22,985 bases of DNA from Bradyrhizobium sp. (GTDB taxonomy: Bacteria; Pseudomonadota; Alphaproteobacteria; Rhizobiales; Xanthobacteraceae), in assembly GCA_028290305.1 (NCBI GenBank), contig JAQGKC010000379.1:1-22985 (forward strand). Reading direction: 5' to 3'. The notes under the pieces are model-generated. The model had not been told where the DNA came from. It saw only the letters and a list, made by a program, of their open reading frames with translations, and did not search any database. Each line of letters starts with the position of its first letter. Position 1 is the first letter of the stretch. The translations under genes were made by a program, and so were the position numbers. This document shows, one piece after another, positions 14,198 through 22,664 of this stretch.

Positions 14198-14611
14198 CTA
14201 GTGGCGCTTGCGAAGGTTACGGCTCTCAAGCGCGACAATTGGTCGCCGTGCGACCCTTGGCGGCGAAGCCTTCGACATAACCTTGGGCATTTTGACCGCC
14301 GATTTCGGCAGTTTCTCGGCGATTCCGAGCAGATGTTCGCGCCGCTCCATTTCGCGCCATACGTCCTCGGGCTGCACACCGGCCGAAGCCCACAAAACGG
14401 TGAGATTGTAGAGAAGGTCGGCGCTTTCGCGGATCACGGCGTCGGGTTTGCCGCTGACGGCATCGATCACGACCTCGATGGCTTCTTCGGCCAGTTTCTT
14501 GGCCATCTTGGCCGGACCGCGCTGAAACAGCCGCGCCGTTCGCGACGTGGCCGGATCAAGATCCTTGGCCGCGATCACCGCCAGATAGAGCCGTTCGAGC
14601 GAATCACTCAT
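14198..14611 (-). CDS. hisE: Phosphoribosyl-ATP diphosphatase (HisE)-like protein with basic tail
   Basis: All-alpha NTP pyrophosphohydrolase of the HisE/MazG fold. HisE splits phosphoribosyl-ATP to phosphoribosyl-AMP and diphosphate in histidine synthesis. Residues 1-100 match HisE: RTARLFQRGPAKMAKKLAEE, then AIEVVIDAV with metal ligands E43/E46, and ESADLLYNLTVLWASAGV with E62/D65. The protein is 137 aa against about 105-110 for plain HisE. The extra tail (101-137) is Lys/Arg/Pro-rich and not part of the fold. There are no other his genes in the window, so this may be a second copy or a related house-cleaning enzyme. ATG 14611 is the only good start. Confidence 0.75.
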   Translation of the reverse strand: MSDSLERLYLAVIAAKDLDPATSRTARLFQRGPAKMAKKLAEEAIEVVIDAVSGKPDAVIRESADLLYNLTVLWASAGVQPEDVWREMERREHLLGIAEKLPKSAVKMPKVMSKASPPRVARRPIVALESRNLRKRH

Positions 14612-14676
14612 TTTCTGAACCTAATCGAAACTGATGGCCAGCGTGTTAACGGCCGGGTCCTCACTGCCCGCCAACG

Positions 14677-14716
14677 CAAAGAAAATCCACCGGCCGCGCA
14701 AGGCAGCCGGCGGATT
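14677..14716 (-). terminator. Rho-independent-type terminator after the Gly/Tyr-rich gene
   Basis: On the minus strand an 11-bp stem with one mismatch (14716-14706 pairing with 14694-14684, loop of 11 nt) is followed by TTTTCTTTG. It lies 22 nt beyond the stop codon of the minus-strand gene ending at 14739. Confidence 0.65.
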
Positions 14717-14738
14717 GACCGATTCGGAAAGCGACGAT

Positions 14739-15149
14739 TTACCAGCCCGGATTGGGGTGACCGTGGAAATAGGGAACGCCCGATCCATAACCCCCGTAGT
14801 AGTACGGGCCGCCGCCATAATAGGGCCCGCCACCGTAATAGACCGGGCCGCCGCCGTAATAATCGTCATAATAGGCGCGGCGGTTTTGAGCCGCAGCGAT
14901 CGCAAGGCCGGTGCCGACAATACCGGCAAAGGCTGCCGCCGCCGCCGCGCCACCGCCGCCCCGGTAGACTCTGCGGCGAGCGCTGAAATCGGTGGCGTCG
15001 CTGGTCGCGGACGCTGCCGACAGGCCTTTTCCGGCAGGCGCGGAGCCGGCGAGAGCCACCGACGGCTCGACTGCCGTCAGCGCCACCGCCGCTACAGTCG
15101 CCATCACGACGGTGCGGCCAATCGGTGAAAACAAACCCTTCGCGAACAT
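14739..15149 (-). CDS. Hypothetical exported Gly/Tyr-rich protein
   Basis: A 136-aa protein with a signal peptide (basic MFAKGLFSPIGR, hydrophobic VVMATVAAVALTAVEPSVAL, cleavage near ALAGSA). The mature part has a basic patch (SARRRVYRGGGG), a hydrophobic Ala/Gly stretch (AAAAAAFAGIVGTGLAIAAA) that could be a glycine-zipper-like membrane segment, and a low-complexity Gly/Tyr tail with repeated YYGGGP units. Small glycine-zipper and Tyr/Gly-rich envelope proteins of this kind are common in Bradyrhizobium and are usually stress-linked or of unknown role. ATG 15149 has a strong ribosome-binding site (GGAGG, eight bases upstream). An EcfG-like promoter lies at 15196-15220 and a terminator follows, so this is a single-gene unit. 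Confidence 0.8.
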   Translation of the reverse strand: MFAKGLFSPIGRTVVMATVAAVALTAVEPSVALAGSAPAGKGLSAASATSDATDFSARRRVYRGGGGAAAAAAFAGIVGTGLAIAAAQNRRAYYDDYYGGGPVYYGGGPYYGGGPYYYGGYGSGVPYFHGHPNPGW

Positions 15150-15195
15150 CTCGATGTCCTCCGTGGCAGTTCGGCCTGGCAGGCCTCTTGCAACT

Positions 15196-15220
15196 AACCA
15201 CTGAGTTCATGTTGGGTTCC
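15196..15220 (-). promoter_or_regulatory. EcfG-like promoter of the Gly/Tyr-rich protein gene
   Basis: Minus strand: GGAAC (15220-15216), 16 nt, GGTT (15199-15196), one mismatch from consensus and the same variant as before the kaiC-like operon. The predicted start near 15189 gives a leader of about 40 nt. Confidence 0.5.
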
Positions 15221-15380
15221 CCAACCCAAATGTAATCTGGACGATGGGTGGCGAAATCGTCGCAGTCATCAAGCATTCAGATTTCATCTGACAGAGTGTT
15301 CACCATCGACCCTCCGGGCGTCATGAAACGGGCATCCCGGCGCGGCAATTTGGCGTCAGGCTTTCCCAGATGTAAATTTA

Positions 15381-16439
15381 ATGCGCGCAAATCCGACAAA
15401 AGCGCTTCGCTGCTTTTTGGCCTCACTGATAGGCCTGCTGAGTTTTGCTTACTTCGACGCGGGAGAGAGCCGGGCCGCGGGCGAAGTCAAGCAACCGATC
15501 GCGATCCAGTTTTCGCTCGACCGTCCGATCAATGCGAGCGTAGCCCCCTTCGTGCTGGCGGCAGCCGACGGTTTGTTTGGTTCGGAAGGTCTGGCGGTCA
15601 CGACCAACATCGCCAACGGATCGCCTGACGCGATCGCGCGCGTCGCTGCCGGCGCCAGCGATTTCGCGTTGGTCGATGTCAACGAACTGGTCCGCTTCCG
15701 CGGCAGGTCAAACGCGCCGCGCATCAAGGCGGTGTTTATGTTGTTCAACCAATCGCCCTACGCCATCATTGCCCGCAAAAGCCGGGGTATCCGCGCGCTC
15801 TCCGATATCGAAGGCAAAACGCTCGGCGTGGCCGAAGGCGATCTTTCGATCCGGTTATGGCCGGCGCTGGCGCGGCAGAACGGAATCAAGATCGCAAGCG
15901 TAAAGCAGAGCAACCTGAGTGCCGCCGTGCGGGAGCCGATGCTGTCGGCGGGCCAGGTCGATGCCGTGAGCGGGTTCTCGTATCTGTCGGCGGTCAACTT
16001 GAGAGATCGCGGCGTTCCTGCCGACGATCTTGCGGTGCTTCGATACGCCGACTATGGCTGCGAGGCCTACGGCTTCGCGGTGATCGTCAATCCGGCGTTC
16101 GCAGCCACAAGGCCCGAGGCGGTGAAGGGCTTTCTGCGCGCGGTGATTGCCGGCATGCATCTCACCATCAGGGAGCCCGGGCGCGCGGTGGATGAAGTGG
16201 TCAGCGAGATGGACGGCGGATCGCGCGAGCTTGAGCTGGAACGCCTGCGCAGCGTGGTTAGCGACAACATCCTCACCGGCGAAGTGAAGCGCGACGGCAT
16301 TGGCGGCATCGATCCCGCCCGCTTCGAACGGTCGATCGATCAAATTGCCGAGAATTTCAAGTTCGAGAAACGACCCACAGCACCGGATATTTTCGACGAT
16401 ACTTTCTTGCCTCCCCTTGGCGGCCGCCTGATCAATTGA
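15381..16439 (+). CDS. NMT1/SsuA-type ABC transporter substrate-binding protein
   Basis: Periplasmic binding protein (352 aa) of the NMT1/THI5-like family, whose members bind sulfonates, nitrate, thiamine precursors or similar small molecules. The signal peptide is at residues 1-33 (CFLASLIGLLSFAYFDAGES, cleavage near SRAAG). Family features include the opening QFSLDRPINASVAPFVLAAA, then GLAVTTNIANGSPDAIARVA, the hinge region DIEGKTLGVAEGD and AGQVDAVSGFSYLSAVNLRD. The ligand cannot be told from sequence. No matching permease or ATPase is adjacent; the next gene is an exporter of a different class. ATG 15381 is followed directly by the signal peptide, but the ribosome-binding site is weak. 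Confidence 0.85.
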   Translation: MRANPTKALRCFLASLIGLLSFAYFDAGESRAAGEVKQPIAIQFSLDRPINASVAPFVLAAADGLFGSEGLAVTTNIANGSPDAIARVAAGASDFALVDVNELVRFRGRSNAPRIKAVFMLFNQSPYAIIARKSRGIRALSDIEGKTLGVAEGDLSIRLWPALARQNGIKIASVKQSNLSAAVREPMLSAGQVDAVSGFSYLSAVNLRDRGVPADDLAVLRYADYGCEAYGFAVIVNPAFAATRPEAVKGFLRAVIAGMHLTIREPGRAVDEVVSEMDGGSRELELERLRSVVSDNILTGEVKRDGIGGIDPARFERSIDQIAENFKFEKRPTAPDIFDDTFLPPLGGRLIN

Positions 16440-16531
16440 GTAAAACATCAGCGGACGCTGTATCTCGCCTGCGATCCCTGATTAGAATGCAGGTCTGAAC
16501 GATCCAGTCCCGTTGCCCTTGAGCGCCCGGA

Positions 16532-18331
16532 ATGTCCCTGCTTCGCCTCTATACGCGCGTCCTGGAGCTGCTCGGCAAGGAGGCGCGGCTGGGCTGGATC
16601 CTGGCCGGCGCCAATCTGCTGCTGGCCGGCGCACAATTCGCCGAACCGGTGCTGTTTGGCCGCATCGTCGATGTTCTTTCCGGTAAGCCATCCGCGGATA
16701 TGTCTTCGTCGGCTTGGCCGCTGCTGGCGGCGTGGGCGGCGTTCGGCCTGTTCACTATTCTGTGCAGCGCCGCGGTCGCGCTGCACGCGGACCGGCTTGC
16801 GCACCGCCAGCGCCAGGCCGTGCTGACGAATTATTTCGAGCACATCATGCAGTTGCCGCTGACCTTCCACACCGGCACCCATTCCGGCCGCCTGATGAAG
16901 GTGATGTTGAACGGGACCGACTCGCTTTGGCGGCTGTGGCTCGGATTTTTCCGCGAGCATTTCGCCGCGATCATGTCGCTGGTGGTGCTGCTGCCGCTGG
17001 CGTTTTACATCAACTGGCGGTTGGCGATCCTGCTGTTCGTTCTTTGTGTGGTGTTCACGGTGCTGACCACTCTGGTGGTGCGCAAGACCTACGGCATGCA
17101 AAGCGAAGTCGAGGCGCATTACAGCGATCTCTCCGCGCGCGCCTCCGACGCGCTCGGCAATGTCGCGCTGGTGCAAAGCTTCGTGCGCATCGATGCCGAG
17201 GTGCAAGGTTTGCGCTTCGTCGCCGACAAGCTATTGGCGGTGCAGATGCCGGTGCTGTCGTGGTGGGCGCTGGTCACTGTCATCACCCGGGCGTCGACCA
17301 CTATCACGGTGCTTGCGATCTTCACCGTCGGCATCGTGCTGCACGAGCAGGGCCTCACGTCCGTCGGTGAGATCGTGATGTTCGTGAGCTTCGCCACCAT
17401 GCTGATCCAGAAGCTCGAACAGGTGGTCAGCTTCATCAACAGCGTATTCATGGAAGCTCCGCGGCTGCAGGAATTCTTCAACGTGCTCGATGCCGTACCC
17501 GCGGTCCGCGACCGGCCCGATGCGATCGACACCGGGCGGCTCTCGGGCCTGATCGAATTCAAGGACGTCTCGTTTTCATATGACGGCAAGCGGCCCGCGG
17601 TCGAAGACCTTTCCTTCACCGCGCTGCCCGGCCAGACCATCGCGCTGGTCGGCCCGACCGGCGCCGGCAAATCGACGGCGATCGCCTTGCTGCATCGAGC
17701 GTTCGATCCGCAGTCTGGCTTCATCAGGATCGACGGCATGGATGTCCGCGGCCTGACGCTGACGGCGCTGCGGCGGAATATCGGCGTGGTGTTTCAGGAA
17801 GCGCTGCTGTTCAATCGATCGATCGCCGACAATCTGCGGGTCGGCAAACCGTACGCTTCTGATGAGGAAATGCGGATCGCGGCGGCGCGCGCGCAGGCGC
17901 TGGAATTCATCGAGCGCAGCGAGCGGAAATTCGACACCAATGTCGGCGAGCGCGGGCGCATGCTGTCCGGCGGAGAACGGCAACGATTGTCGATCGCGCG
18001 TGCGTTACTGAAAGATCCGCCGATCCTGATCCTCGACGAGGCGACCAGCGCGCTCGATGCCGTGACCGAAGCCAAGGTCAACGCCGCTCTCGATGAAGTG
18101 ATGAAGGGGCGCACCACCTTCGTGATCGCACACCGGCTTGCGACCATTCGCAATGCCACGCTCATCCTGGTGTTCGATAGCGGACAAGTGATCGAAAGCG
18201 GAACGTTCGATGAACTGGTGGCGAAAGGCGGCCGCTTTGCGGAACTCGCCAGGGCCCAATTCATGGTGCAGGAGAATGCGCGGACCAGCGTTCATGCACA
18301 GGATATCGGCCGCACGGCCGTTGAGATTTAA
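16532..18331 (+). CDS. ndvA: Cyclic beta-glucan exporter NdvA-like ABC transporter (fused TMD-NBD)
   Basis: Inner-membrane half-transporter (599 aa, normal length), likely homodimeric, of the NdvA/ChvA type that exports cyclic beta-glucan to the periplasm for osmoadaptation and host interaction. The membrane domain spans about residues 20-310 with six helices. The nucleotide-binding domain starts near 340 ([20 protein letters not shown]). It has Walker [10 protein letters not shown] (374-382), Q-loop Q422, signature LSGGERQ (478-484), Walker B ILILDE (498-503) and switch H534, so it is catalytically complete. In Bradyrhizobium the exported glucan is beta-(1,3),(1,6) rather than beta-(1,2), so the exact cargo is uncertain. 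The gene sits 92 nt after the binding-protein gene; no glucan synthase is nearby. Confidence 0.88.
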   Translation: MSLLRLYTRVLELLGKEARLGWILAGANLLLAGAQFAEPVLFGRIVDVLSGKPSADMSSSAWPLLAAWAAFGLFTILCSAAVALHADRLAHRQRQAVLTNYFEHIMQLPLTFHTGTHSGRLMKVMLNGTDSLWRLWLGFFREHFAAIMSLVVLLPLAFYINWRLAILLFVLCVVFTVLTTLVVRKTYGMQSEVEAHYSDLSARASDALGNVALVQSFVRIDAEVQGLRFVADKLLAVQMPVLSWWALVTVITRASTTITVLAIFTVGIVLHEQGLTSVGEIVMFVSFATMLIQKLEQVVSFINSVFMEAPRLQEFFNVLDAVPAVRDRPDAIDTGRLSGLIEFKDVSFSYDGKRPAVEDLSFTALPGQTIALVGPTGAGKSTAIALLHRAFDPQSGFIRIDGMDVRGLTLTALRRNIGVVFQEALLFNRSIADNLRVGKPYASDEEMRIAAARAQALEFIERSERKFDTNVGERGRMLSGGERQRLSIARALLKDPPILILDEATSALDAVTEAKVNAALDEVMKGRTTFVIAHRLATIRNATLILVFDSGQVIESGTFDELVAKGGRFAELARAQFMVQENARTSVHAQDIGRTAVEI

Positions 18332-18336
18332 GCATC

Positions 18337-18349
18337 GCCGAAATTCGGC
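18337..18349 (+). other. Short hairpin after ndvA
   Basis: GCCGA (18337-18341), loop AAT, TCGGC (18345-18349). The stem is 5 bp and followed only by CTATTTC, so it is at best a weak transcript end six nt after the ndvA stop. Confidence 0.25.
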
Positions 18350-18511
18350 CTATTTCGTCCACGATTTAGTCGCACGACCTCTGTTCTGGAACGGCAAGCC
18401 GGTATAGGTTTGCAGCCGCCGTGAGCGACGGTGCCGGACACGCTTGAAACCCAAACGTCACATGCCAGGACTCCTCTTCATAGGCGGGGCTCAAAGGACC
18501 GGAATCGGATA

Positions 18512-19981
18512 GTGCAATTTATTCGCCTGTTGTTTCGCAAGTCACCGTTGAACTGGATCGTTCTTGTCGCGGCGCTTGCCGTTGTTTTCCCGCGTACCCT
18601 GTATGCGGAAGCGCTGCTGCTCGTCGAAGCCGATACCGGAAAAGTCCTGCAGGCGGACAACGCGACCTATCCCTGGTATCCCGCATCGCTGAGCAAGTTG
18701 ATGACGGCCTATGTCACGCTCAAGGCGGTCAAGGAGGGGCGCCTCACGCTCGATACCTTGCTGACGGTATCGCCCGTCGCGGCTTCGCAATCGCCGTCGA
18801 AGATGGGTTTCCGGCCGGGCACGCAGGTCACTGTCGATAACGCGCTCAAGATGATGCTGGTGAAGTCGGCCAACGACATGGCCGTGGTGCTGGCCGAGGG
18901 CGTCGGAGGTTCGATCGACGGCTTTTCCGCAATGATGAATCAGTCGGCGCAGCAGCTCGGCATGACGCAGACGAGCTATGTCAATCCAAACGGCCTGCCC
19001 GCGGACGGTCAGATCACATCGGCGCGCGATTTGGCGATCCTCGCGCGCGGGATCATTCACGATCTGCCGGAATACGAATATTTCGTCCACATCCCTTCGA
19101 TCCGCTATGGCCGCAAGATCACCCAGAATTTCAACAAGCTGATCGGACGCTATCCCGGCGCCGACGGCTTCAAGACCGGTTTCATCTGCGCGTCCGGCTA
19201 CAATCTGGTCGCGTCGGCCACGCGCAACGGCAAGCGGCTGATCGCGGTGGTGCTCGGCGCTTCATCCGGCCAGATGCGCGCCGTAAGAGCCGCGCAATTG
19301 CTTGAGCGCGGCTTTGCCAACAATAACCTGTCATGGCTGCGCCCCTCGCTCGGCACGGTGGACAATCTGGTGCCAATCGACGCCTCGCCACCGAACCTGC
19401 GCGACGAGATGTGCGGCGGCAAGCACAAAAAACCGGCCAGCGATGAGGACGAGGACACGGTCGCCAGCAACGCCGCCGGTTCAAGCAGTGGCGAAACCGG
19501 CCTTACATTTTTCGCCGCCGGGCTGCAGCCGCCGATGCTGAAGCCGTCGGAGCTCTTAGCAGGAGCGCCCGCGGCTTCCGAGCCGATCCCGGTTTATACC
19601 GGTCCGACGAGGACCGGCGCTGCGTTGATCGCTGCCGTGGCCGTGGACGCCGAAAGGCAGACGCCGCCGCCGCGCAAAAAGAAGTCGCAGGTTGCGGCGA
19701 AAAAGCCGGATGCCGCCGAGCCAAAGACCGCAACCAAGGAGACTGGCAAGGATGCCAAGCCGGACACTCCGGCCAAGCCGGCGGCCGCCAAGCACGCCAA
19801 TGCCAAGCCGGACGCGGCCCCCAAAGCTGCCGAAAACCCCGTAGCCGCGGCCGATAAGCCTCCCGCGAAGCCGGCAAAGCCCAAGGCGGCTGCAAAGCCC
19901 TCGGCCAAGCCCGCGCCCAAGAGCACAACCGGCGAGGCCAGCCCAGCGGATCAAAAGCCCACCGCCGCGCCGCGCACGTAA
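18512..19981 (+). CDS. D-alanyl-D-alanine carboxypeptidase (DacA/DacF-type PBP) with Lys/Ala/Pro tail
   Basis: Periplasmic low-molecular-mass penicillin-binding protein that trims the terminal D-Ala from peptidoglycan stem peptides. Using GTG 18512 gives 489 aa with a signal peptide (RLLFRKSPLNWIVLVAALAV, cleavage after LYA at about residue 32). Active-site motifs are SLSK (S59 nucleophile, K62), SAN (119-121) and KTG (221-223), all intact. After the catalytic domain (to about residue 290) a long low-complexity region ends in about 90 residues rich in Lys, Ala and Pro, perhaps binding the cell wall or an acidic polymer. The frame is open to GTG 18431, but that start puts 40 polar residues before the hydrophobic core. 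A terminator follows the stop. Confidence 0.9.
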   Translation: MQFIRLLFRKSPLNWIVLVAALAVVFPRTLYAEALLLVEADTGKVLQADNATYPWYPASLSKLMTAYVTLKAVKEGRLTLDTLLTVSPVAASQSPSKMGFRPGTQVTVDNALKMMLVKSANDMAVVLAEGVGGSIDGFSAMMNQSAQQLGMTQTSYVNPNGLPADGQITSARDLAILARGIIHDLPEYEYFVHIPSIRYGRKITQNFNKLIGRYPGADGFKTGFICASGYNLVASATRNGKRLIAVVLGASSGQMRAVRAAQLLERGFANNNLSWLRPSLGTVDNLVPIDASPPNLRDEMCGGKHKKPASDEDEDTVASNAAGSSSGETGLTFFAAGLQPPMLKPSELLAGAPAASEPIPVYTGPTRTGAALIAAVAVDAERQTPPPRKKKSQVAAKKPDAAEPKTATKETGKDAKPDTPAKPAAAKHANAKPDAAPKAAENPVAAADKPPAKPAKPKAAAKPSAKPAPKSTTGEASPADQKPTAAPRT

Positions 19982-19993
19982 GCTAAGTCCAGG

Positions 19994-20013
19994 GCCGGAG
20001 AGACCGGCTTTTT
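19994..20013 (+). terminator. Rho-independent terminator after the carboxypeptidase gene
   Basis: GCCGG (19994-19998), loop AGAGA, CCGGC (20004-20008), followed immediately by TTTTT (20009-20013). The stem is short but GC-only, with the T-tract on the plus-strand side. Confidence 0.65.
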
Positions 20014-20068
20014 CCGTCGGCGATGCGTCCGTAAGGCGCAGCCGCTTGCCATGGGCTGCCGCATTGCT

Positions 20069-20116
20069 CAATACTGACCAAAATCAATACATACCTAAAC
20101 CAATACTGCCTAAAAC
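20069..20116 (+). repeat. Three tandem 16-bp imperfect repeats upstream of fadD
   Basis: Three head-to-tail units of exactly 16 bp: CAATACTGACCAAAAT (20069-20084), CAATACATACCTAAAC (20085-20100) and CAATACTGCCTAAAAC (20101-20116). All begin CAATAC and end in an A-run. They are AT-rich against a GC-rich background and end 49 nt before the fadD ATG, so they are good candidates for a regulator-binding array or a bent promoter region. Confidence 0.7.
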
Positions 20117-20165
20117 AAGGCGTCCTGTTCCAAGAACGGGGAAAATAAACCGGAGGGGAAATACC

Positions 20166-21848
20166 ATGGAGCGCATCTGGCTCAAGCAATATCCGGCCGG
20201 CGTGCCCGCCGACATCGATGTGACCCAATACGCGTCTCTTGTTGAGTTGCTGGAAGAAAGTTTTGCGAAGTTTCGCGACCGCAAGGCCTTCATCTGCATG
20301 GACAAGTCGATCAGCTACCGCGATCTCGACGAGATGTCGTTGGCGCTCGCAGCCTATTTGCAAAGCAAGGGCCTGCAAAAGGGTGCACGCGTCGCGCTGA
20401 TGATGCCGAACGTGTTGCAATATCCGGTATCGACCGCCGCCGTGCTGCGCGCCGGCTATGCGGTGGTGAACGTCAATCCGCTCTATACCCCGCGCGAGCT
20501 CGAACACCAGCTCAAGGATTCGGGCGCCGAGGCGGTTATCGTTCTCGAGAACTTCGCCACCACCGTGCAACAGGTGATCGCGAAGACCGCGGTCAAGCAC
20601 GTCATTATCGGCAGCATGGGCGATATGCTCGGCCTGAAGGGCGTGATCGTCAATCTGGTGGTGCGGCGCGTGAAGAAAATGGTGCCGGCCTATTCTATTC
20701 CGGGCGCCGTCAGCTTCAACGACGCGCTCACGGCCGGCCGCAACATGAAGCTCAACAAGCCCAAGCTCGCGCCCGACGATGTCGCCTTCCTGCAATACAC
20801 CGGCGGCACCACCGGCGTCTCCAAGGGAGCGACGCTGCTTCATCGCAACATTCTCGCCAACGTGCTGCAGAACGATGCCTGGCTGCAGCCGGCGCTGAAG
20901 AAGCCGCCGCATGTCGATCAATTGTTCATCGTCTGCGCGCTGCCGCTCTATCACATCTTCGCGCTGACGGCCTGCTTCCTGCTGGCGATGCGCGCCGGCG
21001 GCGTCAATCTTTTGATCCCCAATCCGCGCGACATGGCGGGCTTCATCAAGGAGCTGGCGAAATATCAGGTCAACAGCTTCCCGGCGGTCAACACGCTTTA
21101 CAACGGTCTGCTCAACAGCCCCGATTTCGACAAGCTCGATTTCTCCAAGCTGAAGACCTCGTTCGGCGGCGGCATGGCGACCCAAAAAGCCGTTGCCGAG
21201 AAATGGCTCAAGGTCACCGGCTGTCCACTGTCGGAAGGCTATGGCCTGTCGGAAACGTCGCCGACGCTGACCTGCAACCCCGCCGATACCGACAAGTTTT
21301 CCGGCTCGATCGGTCTTCCCGTTCCGTCGACCTATATCTCGATCCGCGACGATGACGGCAACGAGGTGCCGCTCGGCGAGCCCGGCGAAATCTGCGCCAA
21401 GGGCCCGCAAGTGATGTCCGGTTACTGGAACAGGCCCGACGAGACCGCGAATGTGATGACCGCGGACGGTTACTTCCGCACCGGCGATATCGGCGTGATG
21501 ACGCCGGACGGCTACACCAAGATCGTCGATCGCAAGAAGGATATGATCCTGGTGTCCGGCTTCAACGTCTACCCCAACGAGATCGAGGAAGTGATCGCGA
21601 GCCATCCCGGCGTGCTGGAATGCGCCGTGATCGGCGTCCCGGATGCGCGTTCGGGCGAGGCCGTAAAGGCGTTTGTCGTGAAAAAGGATCCCAATGTCAC
21701 CGCCGAGGACATCATCAAGTTCTGCGGCACGCAACTGACCAATTACAAGGTCCCCAAGCAGATCGAGTTCCGGACCGGCCTGCCGAAAACCAATGTCGGA
21801 AAGATCCTGCGCCGTGAACTGCGCGATGAAAAGAAGGTAGCGGCGTGA
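20166..21848 (+). CDS. fadD: Long-chain fatty acid-CoA ligase
   Basis: Adenylate-forming enzyme (560 aa) that activates long-chain fatty acids with ATP and CoA, feeding beta-oxidation or lipid synthesis, at the inner face of the membrane. All ANL-superfamily motifs are present: P-loop YTGGTTGVSK (211-220), LPLYHIFAL (259-267), the acyl-adenylate motif EGYGLSETSP (357-366), GYFRTGDIG (435-443), the hinge/FACS region DRKKDMILVSGFNVYPNEIE (455-474) and the catalytic Lys in GKILRRELR (K546). ATG 20166 is chosen because GGAGGGG lies seven bases upstream; the 40 codons before it cover the tandem repeats and are not coding. Regulation may involve the 16-bp repeats. Confidence 0.95.
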   Translation: MERIWLKQYPAGVPADIDVTQYASLVELLEESFAKFRDRKAFICMDKSISYRDLDEMSLALAAYLQSKGLQKGARVALMMPNVLQYPVSTAAVLRAGYAVVNVNPLYTPRELEHQLKDSGAEAVIVLENFATTVQQVIAKTAVKHVIIGSMGDMLGLKGVIVNLVVRRVKKMVPAYSIPGAVSFNDALTAGRNMKLNKPKLAPDDVAFLQYTGGTTGVSKGATLLHRNILANVLQNDAWLQPALKKPPHVDQLFIVCALPLYHIFALTACFLLAMRAGGVNLLIPNPRDMAGFIKELAKYQVNSFPAVNTLYNGLLNSPDFDKLDFSKLKTSFGGGMATQKAVAEKWLKVTGCPLSEGYGLSETSPTLTCNPADTDKFSGSIGLPVPSTYISIRDDDGNEVPLGEPGEICAKGPQVMSGYWNRPDETANVMTADGYFRTGDIGVMTPDGYTKIVDRKKDMILVSGFNVYPNEIEEVIASHPGVLECAVIGVPDARSGEAVKAFVVKKDPNVTAEDIIKFCGTQLTNYKVPKQIEFRTGLPKTNVGKILRRELRDEKKVAA

Positions 21849-22008
21849 ATAAGAGGCGGAATTAGCCCAATCAGCGGGCAACGCTTGCGACCTGCGACGA
21901 TGACCGAACAGTGAAAGCACGGGCCATTGCCGTTTCCCCAGCGCTGAATATTGTGCCTGCCACCCGTCCGGTTTAAGACACTTCCGCACATTGCAAGGAG
22001 AATTGACG

Positions 22009-22494
22009 ATGACCATCAAAGTTGGCGACAAGCTGCCCGAGGCCAAGTTTCGCGTGATGACGGCGGAAGGTCCGCAGGTCAAGACCACCGACGATATCTT
22101 CAAGGGCAAGAAGGTCGCGCTGTTCGCGGTGCCCGGCGCCTATACCGGCACCTGCCACAAGATGCATCTGCCGAGCATTTTCCTGAACGCCTATGCGATC
22201 AAGGACAAGGGCGTCAGCACGATCGCGATCGTCTCAGTGAATGACGCCTTCGTCATGAACGCGTGGAAGCGCGACACCGACCAGCGCGATGAGGCAGTGT
22301 TCCTCGCCGATGGCAATGCCGAATTCACCAAGGCGATCGGCATGGAGCTCGACGCTTCCGGCAACGGGCTGGGCATCCGCTCCAAGCGTTACTCGATGCT
22401 GGTGGATGATGGCGTGGTGACGAAGCTCAATCTCGAGCCGGCACCCGGCAAGGTCGAGGTCTCCGGCGGTGACACGCTGCTGGGACAGCTTTGA
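22009..22494 (+). CDS. 1-Cys peroxiredoxin (Prx5/redoxin type)
   Basis: Cytoplasmic thiol peroxidase (161 aa) of the Prx5 group, which reduces hydrogen peroxide and alkyl hydroperoxides, usually with glutathione/glutaredoxin as reductant. The active-site motif is PGAYTGTCHKMHLP (42-55), with P42, T46 and peroxidatic C49. The family form is PGAFTPTC, so Pro47 is replaced by Gly. C49 is the only Cys, which makes this a 1-Cys enzyme needing an external thiol. Other Prx5 features are SVNDAFVMNAW and GLGIRSKRYSMLVDDGVV with the active-site Arg. The start is ATG 22009 with AAGGAG eight bases upstream. It is probably a separate unit, 160 nt after fadD. Confidence 0.93.
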   Translation: MTIKVGDKLPEAKFRVMTAEGPQVKTTDDIFKGKKVALFAVPGAYTGTCHKMHLPSIFLNAYAIKDKGVSTIAIVSVNDAFVMNAWKRDTDQRDEAVFLADGNAEFTKAIGMELDASGNGLGIRSKRYSMLVDDGVVTKLNLEPAPGKVEVSGGDTLLGQL

Positions 22495-22530
22495 GCTAAA
22501 ATTACTTCGCGGCAGTCACAATTGTCGTCG

Positions 22531-22618
22531 CCCGGCTTGACTGGGCGATCCAGTACTCTGGGGGCTTCTCGGAATATCGCGAACGCCCCAGAATACTGGT
22601 TTACCCGGTCAAGCCGGG
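22531..22618. repeat. Large imperfect palindrome after the peroxiredoxin gene
   Basis: Outer arms CCCGGCTTGACTGGG (22531-22545) and CCCGGTCAAGCCGGG (22604-22618) pair except for one T-G position. Inner arms CCAGTACTCTGGGG (22550-22563) and CCCCAGAATACTGG (22586-22599) pair with one mismatch. This nested structure is typical of dispersed rhizobial intergenic repeats and would form a long hairpin in RNA between the convergent peroxiredoxin and RNase H genes. Confidence 0.75.
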
Positions 22619-22664
22619 TGATGACGGCTTTCACTGGGTACCACTGCGTCTCACAACAAGCCCT

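Noticed and set aside
18388..18410. GGAAC...GGTT upstream of the carboxypeptidase gene as an EcfG promoter
   Set aside because: The spacer is 14 nt, two short of the 16-17 nt needed.
19983..22109. Very long minus-strand open frame (708 codons) opposite fadD
   Set aside because: The His/Arg/Asp-rich composition is typical of an antisense frame of a GC-rich gene. It has no recognisable domain, and fadD on the plus strand is unmistakable.
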